Shown: positions 1 through 6,867, counted from the first letter of the stretch. The stretch is 8,613 nucleotides of DNA from Candidatus Aminicenans sakinawicola JGI OTU-1 (GCA_000493965.1 AWNV01000097.1:1-8613), one strand, 5' to 3'. Program-made: numbers and translations. Notes: generated by a model not told the origin, from the sequence alone.

Positions 1-69
1 TCCCTCGAAGATCGACTCGTAAAGGCTAAATCTTTTAATGTCGCTTCCTCCATCCCCTCAAATTCATCT
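1..69 (-). repeat. diverged interspersed repeat, left copy (cut by window edge)
   Basis: Read on the minus strand from 69 down to 1, this stretch resembles the plus strand from 8507 onward. The first 19 bases match at 18 positions, including 15 in a row (AGATGAATTTGAGGG). Later blocks match with small gaps: GCC followed by TTT, then CGATCTTC (here 7-14, there 8564-8571). The two copies are therefore inverted relative to each other. This copy contains a small hairpin, TCGA-TCT-TCGA, around the conserved block. A plus-strand frame is open from 1 to a TAA at 112-114, but the matching bases of the two copies fall in different frames, so I read the element as non-coding. The family is not recognised. 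Confidence 0.45.
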
Positions 70-128
70 GCTATTCGGTATTATATTAATTCTATCGGCA
101 TTCTTTATGAATAATTCATGATATTAGA

Positions 129-157
129 TTGACAAAAACTGGTGTATATCATATAAA
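129..157 (+). promoter_or_regulatory. near-consensus sigma70 promoter for the small gene at 189
   Basis: TTGACA (129-134), a 17-nt spacer and TATAAA (152-157) match the consensus at 6/6 and 5/6 positions. The start of transcription is expected near 164, giving a leader of about 25 nt. This is one of the two best promoters in the window. A two-codon reading frame (ATG AGT TGA, 171-179) lies in the leader. Confidence 0.7.
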
Positions 158-181
158 AAAACAATCAATCATGAGTTGAGA

Positions 182-195
182 CATTCATATGAATG
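182..195 (+). promoter_or_regulatory. 14-bp perfect palindrome over the start codon (possible operator)
   Basis: CATTCATATGAATG is a perfect 14-bp inverted repeat. Its centre contains the ATG of the gene at 189, about 20 to 30 nt downstream of the predicted transcription start. That position would suit a repressor site or a small translation-blocking structure. No binding protein can be named, and AT-rich palindromes of this length can arise by chance. Confidence 0.3.
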
Positions 196-548
196 ATAGA
201 AATGAGAGTTCTGTTGATCAAGCCGCAAAGGATAAACTGGACGAAATACTCCATCCGGATACTCAGGCGAGAAAATTCAAAATAACACTGGAATTTGGGT
301 ACAAGACTTCTGCAAATTATGATAAGGCAGTTAAGCTTGCCAGGAAAAATTCTGCATATAAGGAAGAAGGAAGCGGCGAGTGGATCCGACATTCAGCAAC
401 TTACATGCCAGAAAACGTTGAAGATCTTTTCAATCTGTTTAACCTTATCCATCAGTGGGAATCTATGGATGTCTTTGTAAATCATAAGAAGATTCCCTAT
501 GCACATCAACTATGGCTCCCTATGATGTGGTTCTATCGAATTAAATAG
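189..548 (+). CDS. hypothetical protein, 119 aa
   Basis: I do not recognise this family. The product is soluble, with no signal peptide or membrane segment. It has a charged N-terminal helix-like stretch (about residues 8-30), a central part rich in Lys, Tyr and Ala (about 30-65), and a C-terminal third dense in aromatic residues (Trp at 65, 90, 108 and 114, ending WFYRIK), which suggests a compact folded domain. There are no cysteines, and no zinc site or helix-turn-helix is visible. The start at 189 is the only reasonable in-frame ATG, since the next Met is near residue 73. The Shine-Dalgarno site is poor (GAG near 177), in contrast to the near-consensus promoter just upstream. The gene stands alone and ends 1 nt before the stop of the convergent tryptophanase remnant. 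The good promoter and clean reading frame argue for a real gene, but its function is unknown. Confidence 0.65.
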   Translation: MNDRNESSVDQAAKDKLDEILHPDTQARKFKITLEFGYKTSANYDKAVKLARKNSAYKEEGSGEWIRHSATYMPENVEDLFNLFNLIHQWESMDVFVNHKKIPYAHQLWLPMMWFYRIK

Positions 549-549
549 A

Positions 550-961
550 CTAGCATTCCTCCATCCTTACCGTGAAATGTCTCAGATGTGGGGCTTGATA
601 AACAATCCTTAGTCCTTTGATATTTTCTCTGTTTTTAAAGAGATTAATAAGAGCATCAGCAACATATTGAATGTGGGATATAGTATAAACACGTCTCGGT
701 ATAGCCAGACGAACCAATTCCAATTTAGGGAAAATTTCTTTCCCGGTTTTTTCGTCTTTTTCTGCAAACATCACACCGCCTATTTCTACCTTTCTTATAC
801 CGGATCCTCGGTAGAGGGCTACTGAAAGAGCCCAGCCGGAATATTGGAGACATTCAGACCTGCTTTTTGAAGAAGTTCGTTACGTTCGCTCTTTGAAGTT
901 TTTTGTACTGCTTCAACCACTTTTATTTTAAATGGCTCTACTGGCATTTTTTTTTGTTCAT
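550..961 (-). pseudogene. tnaA: tryptophanase / beta-eliminating lyase remnant with large internal deletion
   Basis: Only the two ends of a TnaA or tyrosine phenol-lyase type PLP enzyme remain. The C-terminal part (840 to 550) reads in one frame through ALSVALYRGSGIRKVEIGG, then KLELVRLAIPRRVYT and finally KGLRIVY..LRHFTVR, the typical tail of the family. The N-terminal part (947 to about 835) reads in another frame, MPVEPFKIKVVEAV...ERNELLQKAGLNV, matching the family's N-terminus. About 137 of some 460 residues survive, so the middle, with the PLP-binding lysine, is gone. The join lies near 835-845. A strong AGGAGG stands 5 nt before an ATG at 961, but that ATG reads seven codons into a stop. 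Adding one base to the run of nine A's that follows would join it to the N-terminal frame, so a one-base loss is likely. The remnant lies 43 nt downstream of the PfkB kinase on the same strand and was probably the last gene of that operon. Family assignment is firm; tryptophanase versus tyrosine phenol-lyase is not resolved. Confidence 0.85.
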
Positions 962-1004
962 TTTATCCTCCTGATAATTCCCGGTAACATTCTGCAAAAA
1001 AAGA

Positions 1005-1904
1005 CTAGAAAGAAACAAGCTTCTTAAAATCGGAAAAGCGTTTTTCTATCTCCTGAATAGACAGAGATTTAAAGCGTTCAATGCCAAAATCCTCTATAGC
1101 AAAAGAAGCCATTACACTTCCGAATACGGCTGCTTTGCGTATATCTTTCTCGGTGAAAGATTGTACTTTATCCAGATATCCTAGAAACCCGCCGCCGTAA
1201 CTATCTCCTGCGCCGGTCGGGTCTACGACTTCTTCACATGGATAGGCCAGGACTCCAAAAACATAATCCTTACCTATAAGCAGTGCTCCATGTTCACCTT
1301 TCTTTATGACGATGAGAGACGGTCCATGTTCGAGAAGTTTTTTGCCTGCTCTTATCAAATTCAGATCTTGAGCAAGCATCTTGATCTCTTCATCGTTTGC
1401 AAAAAAAACATCTATTTTTTTCAGGATTCTTAAGAGTGATTCTGGTTTGTTCTCTATCCACAAATTCATGGAATCCATGGCTGTGAGCCTGGGATTTTGG
1501 GCTTGAGCAAGAATATCCTCTTGAAGGTCTGGATCTATGTTTCCTAGAAAAATAATATCGGATCTCCTGTACTCTGGGAGTAGTTGAGGCTTGAAATCTT
1601 TGAACACATTCAACTCGGTTCTGATAGTAGTCCTTATGTTAGGGTCATTACCGTAGCGGCCTTCCCAGTGGAAACTCTTCCCTGATTTAATTTCCAACCC
1701 TTGTGTGTCAATACCTTTAGCCTTGAAAAATTCGATTACCTCTGATGGAAAATCCTCTCCCACAACAGCAACGATTTTTGGATTTGTAAAGAAACTTGCA
1801 GCCAGTGAGGAGTAAGAACAGGAACCTCCGACTATTCTTTCTCTTCTGCTCTTGGGGGTCTCGATTGTATCAAAAGCCACAGAACCGACAATTACTAAAC
1901 TCAC
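1005..1904 (-). CDS. PfkB-family (ribokinase-like) carbohydrate/nucleoside kinase, 299 aa
   Basis: An ATP-dependent kinase of the ribokinase superfamily, which phosphorylates a sugar or nucleoside hydroxyl in the cytoplasm. Visible landmarks are the N-terminal strand LVIVGSVAFD (3-12), the substrate-side GGSCSYSSLAA (26-36), the N-D-E-E segment (170-173) typical of the domain, VIKKGEHGALL (199-209), and the C-terminal signature DPTGAGDSYGGGF (228-240). That signature includes the anion-hole GAGD and the expected catalytic base Asp234. Length is normal for the family. The start is GTG at 1904, with AAGGA about 7 nt upstream and the mtnP stop only 13 nt before it, so the two genes are almost certainly co-transcribed. 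Substrate cannot be read from sequence. The partnership with MTA phosphorylase suggests a nucleoside or a salvage-derived sugar such as methylthioribose or 5-deoxyribose, but adenosine kinase or an ordinary sugar kinase is equally possible. Confidence 0.9.
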   Translation of the reverse strand: MSLVIVGSVAFDTIETPKSRRERIVGGSCSYSSLAASFFTNPKIVAVVGEDFPSEVIEFFKAKGIDTQGLEIKSGKSFHWEGRYGNDPNIRTTIRTELNVFKDFKPQLLPEYRRSDIIFLGNIDPDLQEDILAQAQNPRLTAMDSMNLWIENKPESLLRILKKIDVFFANDEEIKMLAQDLNLIRAGKKLLEHGPSLIVIKKGEHGALLIGKDYVFGVLAYPCEEVVDPTGAGDSYGGGFLGYLDKVQSFTEKDIRKAAVFGSVMASFAIEDFGIERFKSLSIQEIEKRFSDFKKLVSF

Positions 1905-1917
1905 GATATTTTCCTTC

Positions 1918-2814
1918 TTAAATATTTATATATTTCCCTATAATAAACTTCAGTTTTTCTTTTGTCTCCTGAGGAATAATATTCTCCCTGGTCACTATGC
2001 AGTTCTCGAGGGCATTAGCACATTCACATTGTCTGCCTCTTTGAGACGGAATATCAGCAATGGCCTTTTTGATTATTTCTTTGGCGTTGTGGATGTTATA
2101 AGATAAATTCTCGAGAATCATCTTCACTGAAACCGTCTCTTCGGATGCATGCCAGACATCGTAGTCAGTGACAAGATTCATTGTTGCATAGCAAATTTCA
2201 GCTTCCCTGCACAATTTTGCCTCTGTGACACTGGTCATGCCGATAACATCACATCCCCATGAACGATAGATATGGGACTCGGCTATGGTTGAGAAACAAG
2301 CGCCTTCGATGCAAATGTAAGTGCCTCCTCTATAAGCTTTCAAGCCAAGCTCTTTAGCTGCATTGAAAAGAGCAGAGGACAGCTCAGGGCAAACAGGGTG
2401 GGCAAAGCTGATGTGGGCTGCAATTCCTTCACCGAAAAAAGAGTTTCTCCTCATGTTTGTCCTGTCGAAAAACTGATCAGGCAATACGATATCGCGAGGT
2501 TTAATTTCCTCTTTTAGAGAGCCAACTGAGTTGACAGAGATAATCCTTTCAACCCCAAGTATTTTAAATCCGTATATATTAGCTCTGTAATTAATTTCTG
2601 AAGGAAGGATATGATGCCCCATGCCGTGGCGGCTGAGAAATGCAACTTTTTTCCCTTCCAGAAGGCCTAGAATGTAAGGACCCGAGGGGTTTCCAAAAGG
2701 AGTTTTAAGTTTGACTTCTTCGATAGCCTTAATCCCCTCAATTTCATAAAGGCCTGTCCCCCCAAGGATTCCTATCCCTGCTGAAGGAAGCTTCCTTTTT
2801 ATTTGGGCCGTCAT
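1918..2814 (-). CDS. mtnP: 5'-methylthioadenosine phosphorylase, 298 aa
   Basis: A purine nucleoside phosphorylase of the PNP/MTAP family, cleaving 5'-methylthioadenosine (by-product of polyamine and related SAM-dependent reactions) with phosphate to adenine and methylthioribose 1-phosphate. Landmarks are GILGGTGLYEI (15-25), the phosphate-binding SRHG (61-64), INYRANI (74-80), NSVGSLKE (95-102), the GMT motif with its phosphate/sugar-site Thr (192-194), EAKLCREAEICYA (198-210) and TDYDVWH (216-222), whose Asp residues favour 6-amino purines. A C-E-C motif (263-265) recalls the CXC near the C-terminus of many MTAPs. The usual EGPRFST is EGACFST here (170-176). The ATG is preceded by AGGAGG (2819-2824). 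The gene leads the minus-strand cluster with the PfkB kinase. MTAP is preferred over inosine/guanosine PNP because of the Asp-containing TDYD motif. Confidence 0.93.
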   Translation of the reverse strand: MTAQIKRKLPSAGIGILGGTGLYEIEGIKAIEEVKLKTPFGNPSGPYILGLLEGKKVAFLSRHGMGHHILPSEINYRANIYGFKILGVERIISVNSVGSLKEEIKPRDIVLPDQFFDRTNMRRNSFFGEGIAAHISFAHPVCPELSSALFNAAKELGLKAYRGGTYICIEGACFSTIAESHIYRSWGCDVIGMTSVTEAKLCREAEICYATMNLVTDYDVWHASEETVSVKMILENLSYNIHNAKEIIKKAIADIPSQRGRQCECANALENCIVTRENIIPQETKEKLKFIIGKYINI

Positions 2815-2894
2815 TTCTCCTCCTCTTAACTATAGTCTCTCAAATATGACTTATATTGCAAACGGTCATCATGTACTAACTGAGTTAAATTATT

Positions 2895-2923
2895 GATATA
2901 TAATTTATATTAAATCAAGTCAA
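2895..2923 (-). promoter_or_regulatory. candidate sigma70 promoter for mtnP
   Basis: On the minus strand, TTGACT (2923-2918) is followed by a 17-nt spacer and TATATC (2900-2895), matching consensus at 5/6 and 4/6. Transcription would start near 2888, giving a leader of roughly 75 nt before the mtnP ATG at 2814. The region is very AT-rich, so other -10-like sequences are present. Confidence 0.45.
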
Positions 2924-2994
2924 GGTTCATCGCAATAATGTGCACCTAGCCTGGAAAACGGAAGATGCCATGAAGCGAGTTTAAACTTTGATAT

Positions 2995-3023
2995 TTGAGT
3001 TTTATCGTTAATTCCGTTATCCT
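2995..3023 (+). promoter_or_regulatory. candidate promoter for larC-folE-metG
   Basis: TTGAGT (2995-3000), a 17-nt spacer and TATCCT (3018-3023) match consensus at 4/6 each. Transcription would start near 3030, just before the leader hairpin at 3040-3062. It is divergent from the mtnP promoter in the same intergenic region. Confidence 0.35.
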
Positions 3024-3039
3024 ATTGTCCAGAGAAAGG

Positions 3040-3062
3040 CCAGATGAGCATAAGCCATCTGG
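3040..3062 (+). promoter_or_regulatory. hairpin in the larC leader
   Basis: CCAGATG (3040-3046) and CATCTGG (3056-3062) form a perfect 7-bp stem. Two further inner pairs (GC with GC around ATAA) are possible if A3047 bulges. No T-run follows, so it is not an intrinsic terminator. It ends 8 nt before the GGAG Shine-Dalgarno site (3071-3074) of larC, so it could affect translation or transcript stability. No known riboswitch class is recognised. Confidence 0.4.
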
Positions 3063-3083
3063 AATAGAAAGGAGAAGCCTCAA

Positions 3084-4259
3084 ATGAAATTTATTTATTT
3101 TGATGCATCCTCCGGTCTCAGCGGAGATATGATTCTGGGAGCACTTCTTGATCTAGGTGTGTCAGTAGACCTTTTCAAAGGGAAAATGGCGGAATTAGGG
3201 CTTCCTGTAGAAATTCGAGTAGAGGATACGAAAAGAGCTTCTCTCAGGGGGCTAAAAGTAAATGTTCTTGTCGAAGGAAAAAAGCATATCCATAGGAAAT
3301 GGGCTGATATTAAAACAATAATTGATAAGAGTACTTTTTCACAGTCAGTTAAAAAAAATGCTGAGGCCATTTTTAAGAACCTTTTTGATGCTGAATCACA
3401 TGTTCACGGCCGCAACTTCAATGAGACCAGCCTCCATGAGGCAGGCGCAGATGATGCAATAATAGATATAATCGGCTGCTGTTTTATGGCAGAGGTTCTT
3501 AATGTAAGCGAGTTTTTTGCATCACCCCTGAACTTAGGCCGAGGTTGGGTAAAGGCTGCACACGGAATTCTCCCTATTCCTCCTCCTGCAGTTGGAGAGC
3601 TTTTGAAAGGTATCCCGGTATATTCTGCCTGGGTTAAGGAAGAGCTTGTCACACCGACGGGTGCCGCAATTGTTTCGACTCTGGCAAAGAAATTTATTGC
3701 TTTTCCTGAAATAACCTATGAGAAGATAGGATATGGAGCAGGCAGCCGTGATTTTCACGAATTTCCCAATATCCTGCGTGCCTTTTATGGAAAGTGTGAG
3801 GAATTTAAAGCAAATAAAAGAATTTATCTTATTGAATCAAATATAGACGATTCTAACCCACAAATTCTTGCGGACTTCTTAAATAAAGCCTTCAATCTGG
3901 GAGCCCTGGATGTTTTTCTCACTCCGGTTATTATGAAGAAAAATAGGCTTGCAACGAAATTAACCGTTCTGACTGAGATTGATAAAATGGATAATTTGAT
4001 AGATTCTGTTTTTAAAGAAACAAGTTCTATAGGGGTCCGATATTTTCCTGTGGAAAGGAGAGTTCTGGAGCGAAGAACTACTAAAGTTAAAGTTTTAGGA
4101 GAGGAAATTGCCATAAAAATTGCAATCCTAGATGGAAAAGAAGTCAATATTCAGCCTGAATTTTCTGACTGCCAGATGCTGGCAGAAAAGAGACATATCC
4201 CGCTAAAGAATATTATAGAACGTGTTTTAAAGGAGTATTCTGGAATAAAAAAGGAGTAA
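3084..4259 (+). CDS. larC: LarC nickel insertion protein (nickel-pincer cofactor biosynthesis), 391 aa
   Basis: Pyridinium-3,5-bisthiocarboxylate mononucleotide nickel chelatase, the last enzyme of the nickel-pincer nucleotide pathway. The family uses CTP to insert Ni into the cofactor of lactate racemase (LarA) and its relatives. Family landmarks run the whole length: FDASSGLSGDM (6-16), LHEAGADDAIIDIIG (117-131), the AHGILPIPPPA segment (159-169), EELVTPTGAA (186-195), GYGAGSRDF (217-225), then the C-terminal half with NIDDSNPQ (253-260) and ALDVFLTPVIMKKNR (274-288). Length is that of a full protein in one reading frame, unlike Lactobacillus plantarum, where larC1 and larC2 are joined by programmed frameshifting. 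The ATG has GGAG 9 nt upstream. No larA, larB or larE is in this window. folE follows closely on the same strand, probably on one transcript. Confidence 0.92.
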   Translation: MKFIYFDASSGLSGDMILGALLDLGVSVDLFKGKMAELGLPVEIRVEDTKRASLRGLKVNVLVEGKKHIHRKWADIKTIIDKSTFSQSVKKNAEAIFKNLFDAESHVHGRNFNETSLHEAGADDAIIDIIGCCFMAEVLNVSEFFASPLNLGRGWVKAAHGILPIPPPAVGELLKGIPVYSAWVKEELVTPTGAAIVSTLAKKFIAFPEITYEKIGYGAGSRDFHEFPNILRAFYGKCEEFKANKRIYLIESNIDDSNPQILADFLNKAFNLGALDVFLTPVIMKKNRLATKLTVLTEIDKMDNLIDSVFKETSSIGVRYFPVERRVLERRTTKVKVLGEEIAIKIAILDGKEVNIQPEFSDCQMLAEKRHIPLKNIIERVLKEYSGIKKE

Positions 4260-4332
4260 AAAAAAGATTAATATGGGAAAACCTCAGTAAAAGGATATGT
4301 CAAAATTTGCTGTAAAAACCAAGGAGAAGGAA

Positions 4333-4914
4333 ATGAACCTTATGAATATCGAAAAAGGAGTGAGACTTATCTTGCAGGGGATTGGTGAAGACCCAAAACG
4401 GGCCGGTCTTCAAGAGACACCTGAAAGAGTCGCACGTATGTTTGAAGAGATACTTGGAGGCATATATGAGGATCCTGCTGAGCAGCTTCAAGTTATTCAG
4501 GGCGAAAAGCATGATGAGATGGTTTTAATAAAAAATATCCCTCTCTATTCAATGTGTGAACATCATCTTCTTCCTTTTGCAGGGGTTGCTCATGTGGCTT
4601 ATATCCCCAAGGGAGGACGCATCGTCGGCCTCAGTAAGATTGCAAGAGTGGTAGAGATACTCTCCCGCAGGCTTCAGATCCAGGAGAGGCTTACGAAACA
4701 GATTGCTGACCTGATAAACGAGACCATGAACCCACTTGGAGTCATGGTTGTGATCGAGGCAGAACATATGTGCATGTCAATGAGAGGAGCTAAAAAGCCA
4801 AAATCCATGACGGTTACGTCAGCCGTTAGAGGCTCATTTCGTACTAAAAGTGCAACCCGCGCAGAAGCCATGACTTTAATAAGAGGAGGGATGGCTGGTG
4901 GAAGAGAACTCTAA
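4333..4914 (+). CDS. folE: GTP cyclohydrolase I, 193 aa
   Basis: Zinc-dependent type IA GTP cyclohydrolase, converting GTP to 7,8-dihydroneopterin triphosphate for folate, pterin or 7-deazaguanine (queuosine) synthesis; the family forms a cytoplasmic decamer. All three zinc ligands of the family are present: Cys75 and His78 in CEHHLLPF and Cys147 in HMCMSMRG. AGLQETPERVARM (24-36), HVAYIP and GLSKIAR are also typical. I chose ATG at 4333 because AAGGAG (4321-4326) lies 6 nt upstream and the length then fits the family. An in-frame ATG at 4297 would add 12 residues, but its AAGG is only 2 nt away. The gene follows larC by 73 nt, and its last 17 nt overlap metG, which points to translational coupling. 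No folP, folB, folK or queuosine gene is nearby to say which pathway it feeds. Confidence 0.93.
   Translation: MNLMNIEKGVRLILQGIGEDPKRAGLQETPERVARMFEEILGGIYEDPAEQLQVIQGEKHDEMVLIKNIPLYSMCEHHLLPFAGVAHVAYIPKGGRIVGLSKIARVVEILSRRLQIQERLTKQIADLINETMNPLGVMVVIEAEHMCMSMRGAKKPKSMTVTSAVRGSFRTKSATRAEAMTLIRGGMAGGREL
4884..4889 (+). promoter_or_regulatory. Shine-Dalgarno site inside folE that sets the metG GTG start
   Basis: AGGAGG lies within the last codons of folE, 8 nt before GTG at 4898. The ATG at 4891 sits only 1 nt after it and belongs to the folE frame, so the GTG is the supported start of metG. Confidence 0.7.
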
Positions 4915-6829
4915 AAAACGCTTTTACATCACTACGCCTATCTATTACGTGAATGATGTTCCCCATATCGGTCATGCGTACACAACAATTATTGCTGACA
5001 GTATAAGCCGTTTTAAGAAACTTGCGGGATATGAAGTCTTCTTCCTTACAGGTACGGATGAACATGGCCAGAAAGTCGAGAAATCGGCTGCAGAAAGGGG
5101 ATTAAAACCCATAGAGCTTGCAGATATAGTAGTCGGGCGTTTTAAAAGCCTGTGGAAGGCCTTGAATATAAATAATGATTATTTTATTCGTACTACGCAG
5201 CCTATTCACGAAAAAGGAGTTCAAATAATCTTTCAGAAATTGAAAGATAAAGGGGACATCTATAAAGGAGTTTATAAAGGATACTATTGTGTGTCCTGTG
5301 AAAATTATCTGTCTGAAGATATTCCACTCGAAGAGGGAGGAGTTAAAATCTGCCCTGACTGCAAAGAAAAAGCCGGTGTTGTCTCTGAAGAATGCTATTT
5401 TTTCAAGCTTTCTTCTTATCAGAAAATCCTGCTGGATTTTTATGAGAAGAATCCAGCTTTTGTAAGGCCTCCGAGCCGCATGAATGAGGTTGTGAGCTTC
5501 GTCCGTCATGGCCTTAAGGATTTGAGCATTACACGGACTACAGTCGAATGGGGGATTCCTGTTGCTGATGATCCCGGGCATTCCATTTATGTCTGGTTCG
5601 ATGCTCTTAATAATTACGTGACCGGCATTGGATATGGCTGGAATCAAGAACTCTTTAAGAAGTTCTGGCCAGCGGATGTTCACCTTATTGGAAAAGATAT
5701 CCTAAGGTTCCATGCTGTGTTCTGGCCAGCATTTCTTATGGCAGCAGAAATTCCTCTCCCGAGAACTGTTGTTGGCCATGGCTGGTGGCTCAAAGATGAG
5801 ACGAAAATGTCAAAATCCAGGGGCAATGTCCTTGACCCGCATTCCATCCTAAATACATTTGGAGCCGATTCTTTACGCTATTTTCTTCTCCGTGAAATTC
5901 CTATCGGACTTGACGGTAATTTTTCGCATGAAGGATTCATTCACAGGGTAAATTCTGACCTTGCCAATGACCTGGGGAATCTGGTCCAGAGAATCTTGAC
6001 AATGATAGGGAACTATTTTGGCGGAAGGATCGAAGAAATTGACAAAGAGAATGAAAGGGACAAAAGGCTCCGTCTGGAGTTTAATTCGGTTAAGGAGATA
6101 GTTTTCAGGCATTACGAAAATTATGCTATAAATAAGGCCTTGGAAGAAATCTGGATTTATATAAATTCGGTGAATAAATACCTGGCTGAAAATGAGCCGT
6201 GGAAATTGGCAAAGGACAAGAGTCAAAAAATGAGGTTGGGAAGGATCCTATACCAGGCTGCAGCAGCTTTGAGGGCTATAGCCTATTTTGTGTTTCCTGT
6301 GATGCCGGAATCGGCAGAAAAAATATGGAACTATCTCGGAGAAGAAAATCCAATAAATAGAGAATTCTTTTCAGATGTTCAATTTGAGAATTTTGTGCTT
6401 GGTCAGCATATTAAAGTGCCGGAACCCATTTTTCCAAGGGTCAAATTGAAAGATTTCATAAAAGAAAAAACTCAGAATGTTCACCATGGCAAGGAGGAAA
6501 AGATGGAAACAATCACTTTTGATGAATTTAAAAGGTTGGACCTTAGAGTCGCTGAGATTCTCAAGGCAGAAAGAGTGGAAGGGACTGACAAGCTCTTGAA
6601 ACTGGAAGTGGATATTGGTACTGAAAGAAGACAGATGGTGGCAGGGATAGCCCAGGAATACTCTCCTGAGGAACTTGTTGGAAAAAAATTAACAGTTATT
6701 ACAAATCTGAAACCAGCAGTCATCAGGGGGATTGAATCTCAGGGGATGATACTTGCGGGCGAGCTGGAAGGCAAAGCTGTAATTCCTTTCTTTACCGAAG
6801 ACATTCCTGCCGGGAGTAAAGTAAGGTAA
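4898..6829 (+). CDS. metG: methionyl-tRNA synthetase, 643 aa
   Basis: Charges tRNA-Met with methionine in the cytoplasm. It is a class I synthetase: the HIGH signature is at 23-26 in PHIGHAY, and the KMSKS loop is at 303-307 in DETKMSKSRGN. GTDEHGQK (about 48-55) and WFDALNNY are further MetRS blocks. Between the two halves of the Rossmann fold, a knuckle with Cys131/134 and Cys152/155 looks able to bind zinc. The helical anticodon-binding domain follows (about 345-520). A C-terminal EMAP/Trbp-type tRNA-binding domain starts near 536 (DLRVAEILKAERVEGTDKLL and onward), as in MetRS enzymes that dimerise through this module. Start is GTG, set by AGGAGG 8 nt upstream inside folE, with a 17-nt overlap. 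Catalytic residues look intact and length is typical. It converges on the Sua5 gene 32 nt away. Confidence 0.96.
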   Translation: MEENSKKRFYITTPIYYVNDVPHIGHAYTTIIADSISRFKKLAGYEVFFLTGTDEHGQKVEKSAAERGLKPIELADIVVGRFKSLWKALNINNDYFIRTTQPIHEKGVQIIFQKLKDKGDIYKGVYKGYYCVSCENYLSEDIPLEEGGVKICPDCKEKAGVVSEECYFFKLSSYQKILLDFYEKNPAFVRPPSRMNEVVSFVRHGLKDLSITRTTVEWGIPVADDPGHSIYVWFDALNNYVTGIGYGWNQELFKKFWPADVHLIGKDILRFHAVFWPAFLMAAEIPLPRTVVGHGWWLKDETKMSKSRGNVLDPHSILNTFGADSLRYFLLREIPIGLDGNFSHEGFIHRVNSDLANDLGNLVQRILTMIGNYFGGRIEEIDKENERDKRLRLEFNSVKEIVFRHYENYAINKALEEIWIYINSVNKYLAENEPWKLAKDKSQKMRLGRILYQAAAALRAIAYFVFPVMPESAEKIWNYLGEENPINREFFSDVQFENFVLGQHIKVPEPIFPRVKLKDFIKEKTQNVHHGKEEKMETITFDEFKRLDLRVAEILKAERVEGTDKLLKLEVDIGTERRQMVAGIAQEYSPEELVGKKLTVITNLKPAVIRGIESQGMILAGELEGKAVIPFFTEDIPAGSKVR

Positions 6830-6846
6830 ATAAAATTTTATATTAC

Positions 6847-6867
6847 GATTAAAATCCGTTTTTAATC
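6847..6867. terminator. weak AT-rich hairpin between convergent metG and sua5
   Basis: GATTAAAA (6847-6854) and TTTTAATC (6860-6867) form a perfect 8-bp stem with a 5-nt loop, just after metG and overlapping the sua5 stop codon. It has only two G-C pairs and no clear T-run beyond the stem, so it would be a poor intrinsic terminator in either direction. No better candidate is visible between the two genes. Confidence 0.25.

Noticed and set aside
1..114. Plus-strand open frame entering from the left edge and ending at TAA 112-114
   Set aside because: It resembles no known C-terminus, and the bases shared with the right-hand repeat lie in a different frame there, so a non-coding repeat explains it better.
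3076..3086. CCTCAAAT near the larC start as a third copy of the end repeat
   Set aside because: Only eight bases match and none of the downstream blocks are present.
4297..4332. Upstream ATG extending folE by 12 residues
   Set aside because: Its AAGG is only 2 nt from the ATG, while ATG 4333 has AAGGAG at 6 nt and gives the normal protein length.
5102..5683. 193-codon minus-strand open frame inside metG
   Set aside because: It lies antisense to the conserved catalytic part of MetRS and has no family features, so it is a shadow of the coding strand.
4898..6829. Possible split or fused MetRS because of the ATG and ribosome-site-like sequence near 6490-6505, at the start of the tRNA-binding domain
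   Set aside because: The frame is continuous and the one-piece arrangement with a C-terminal tRNA-binding domain is common. Internal initiation at 6503 (AAGGAGG nearby) cannot be excluded but has no further support.
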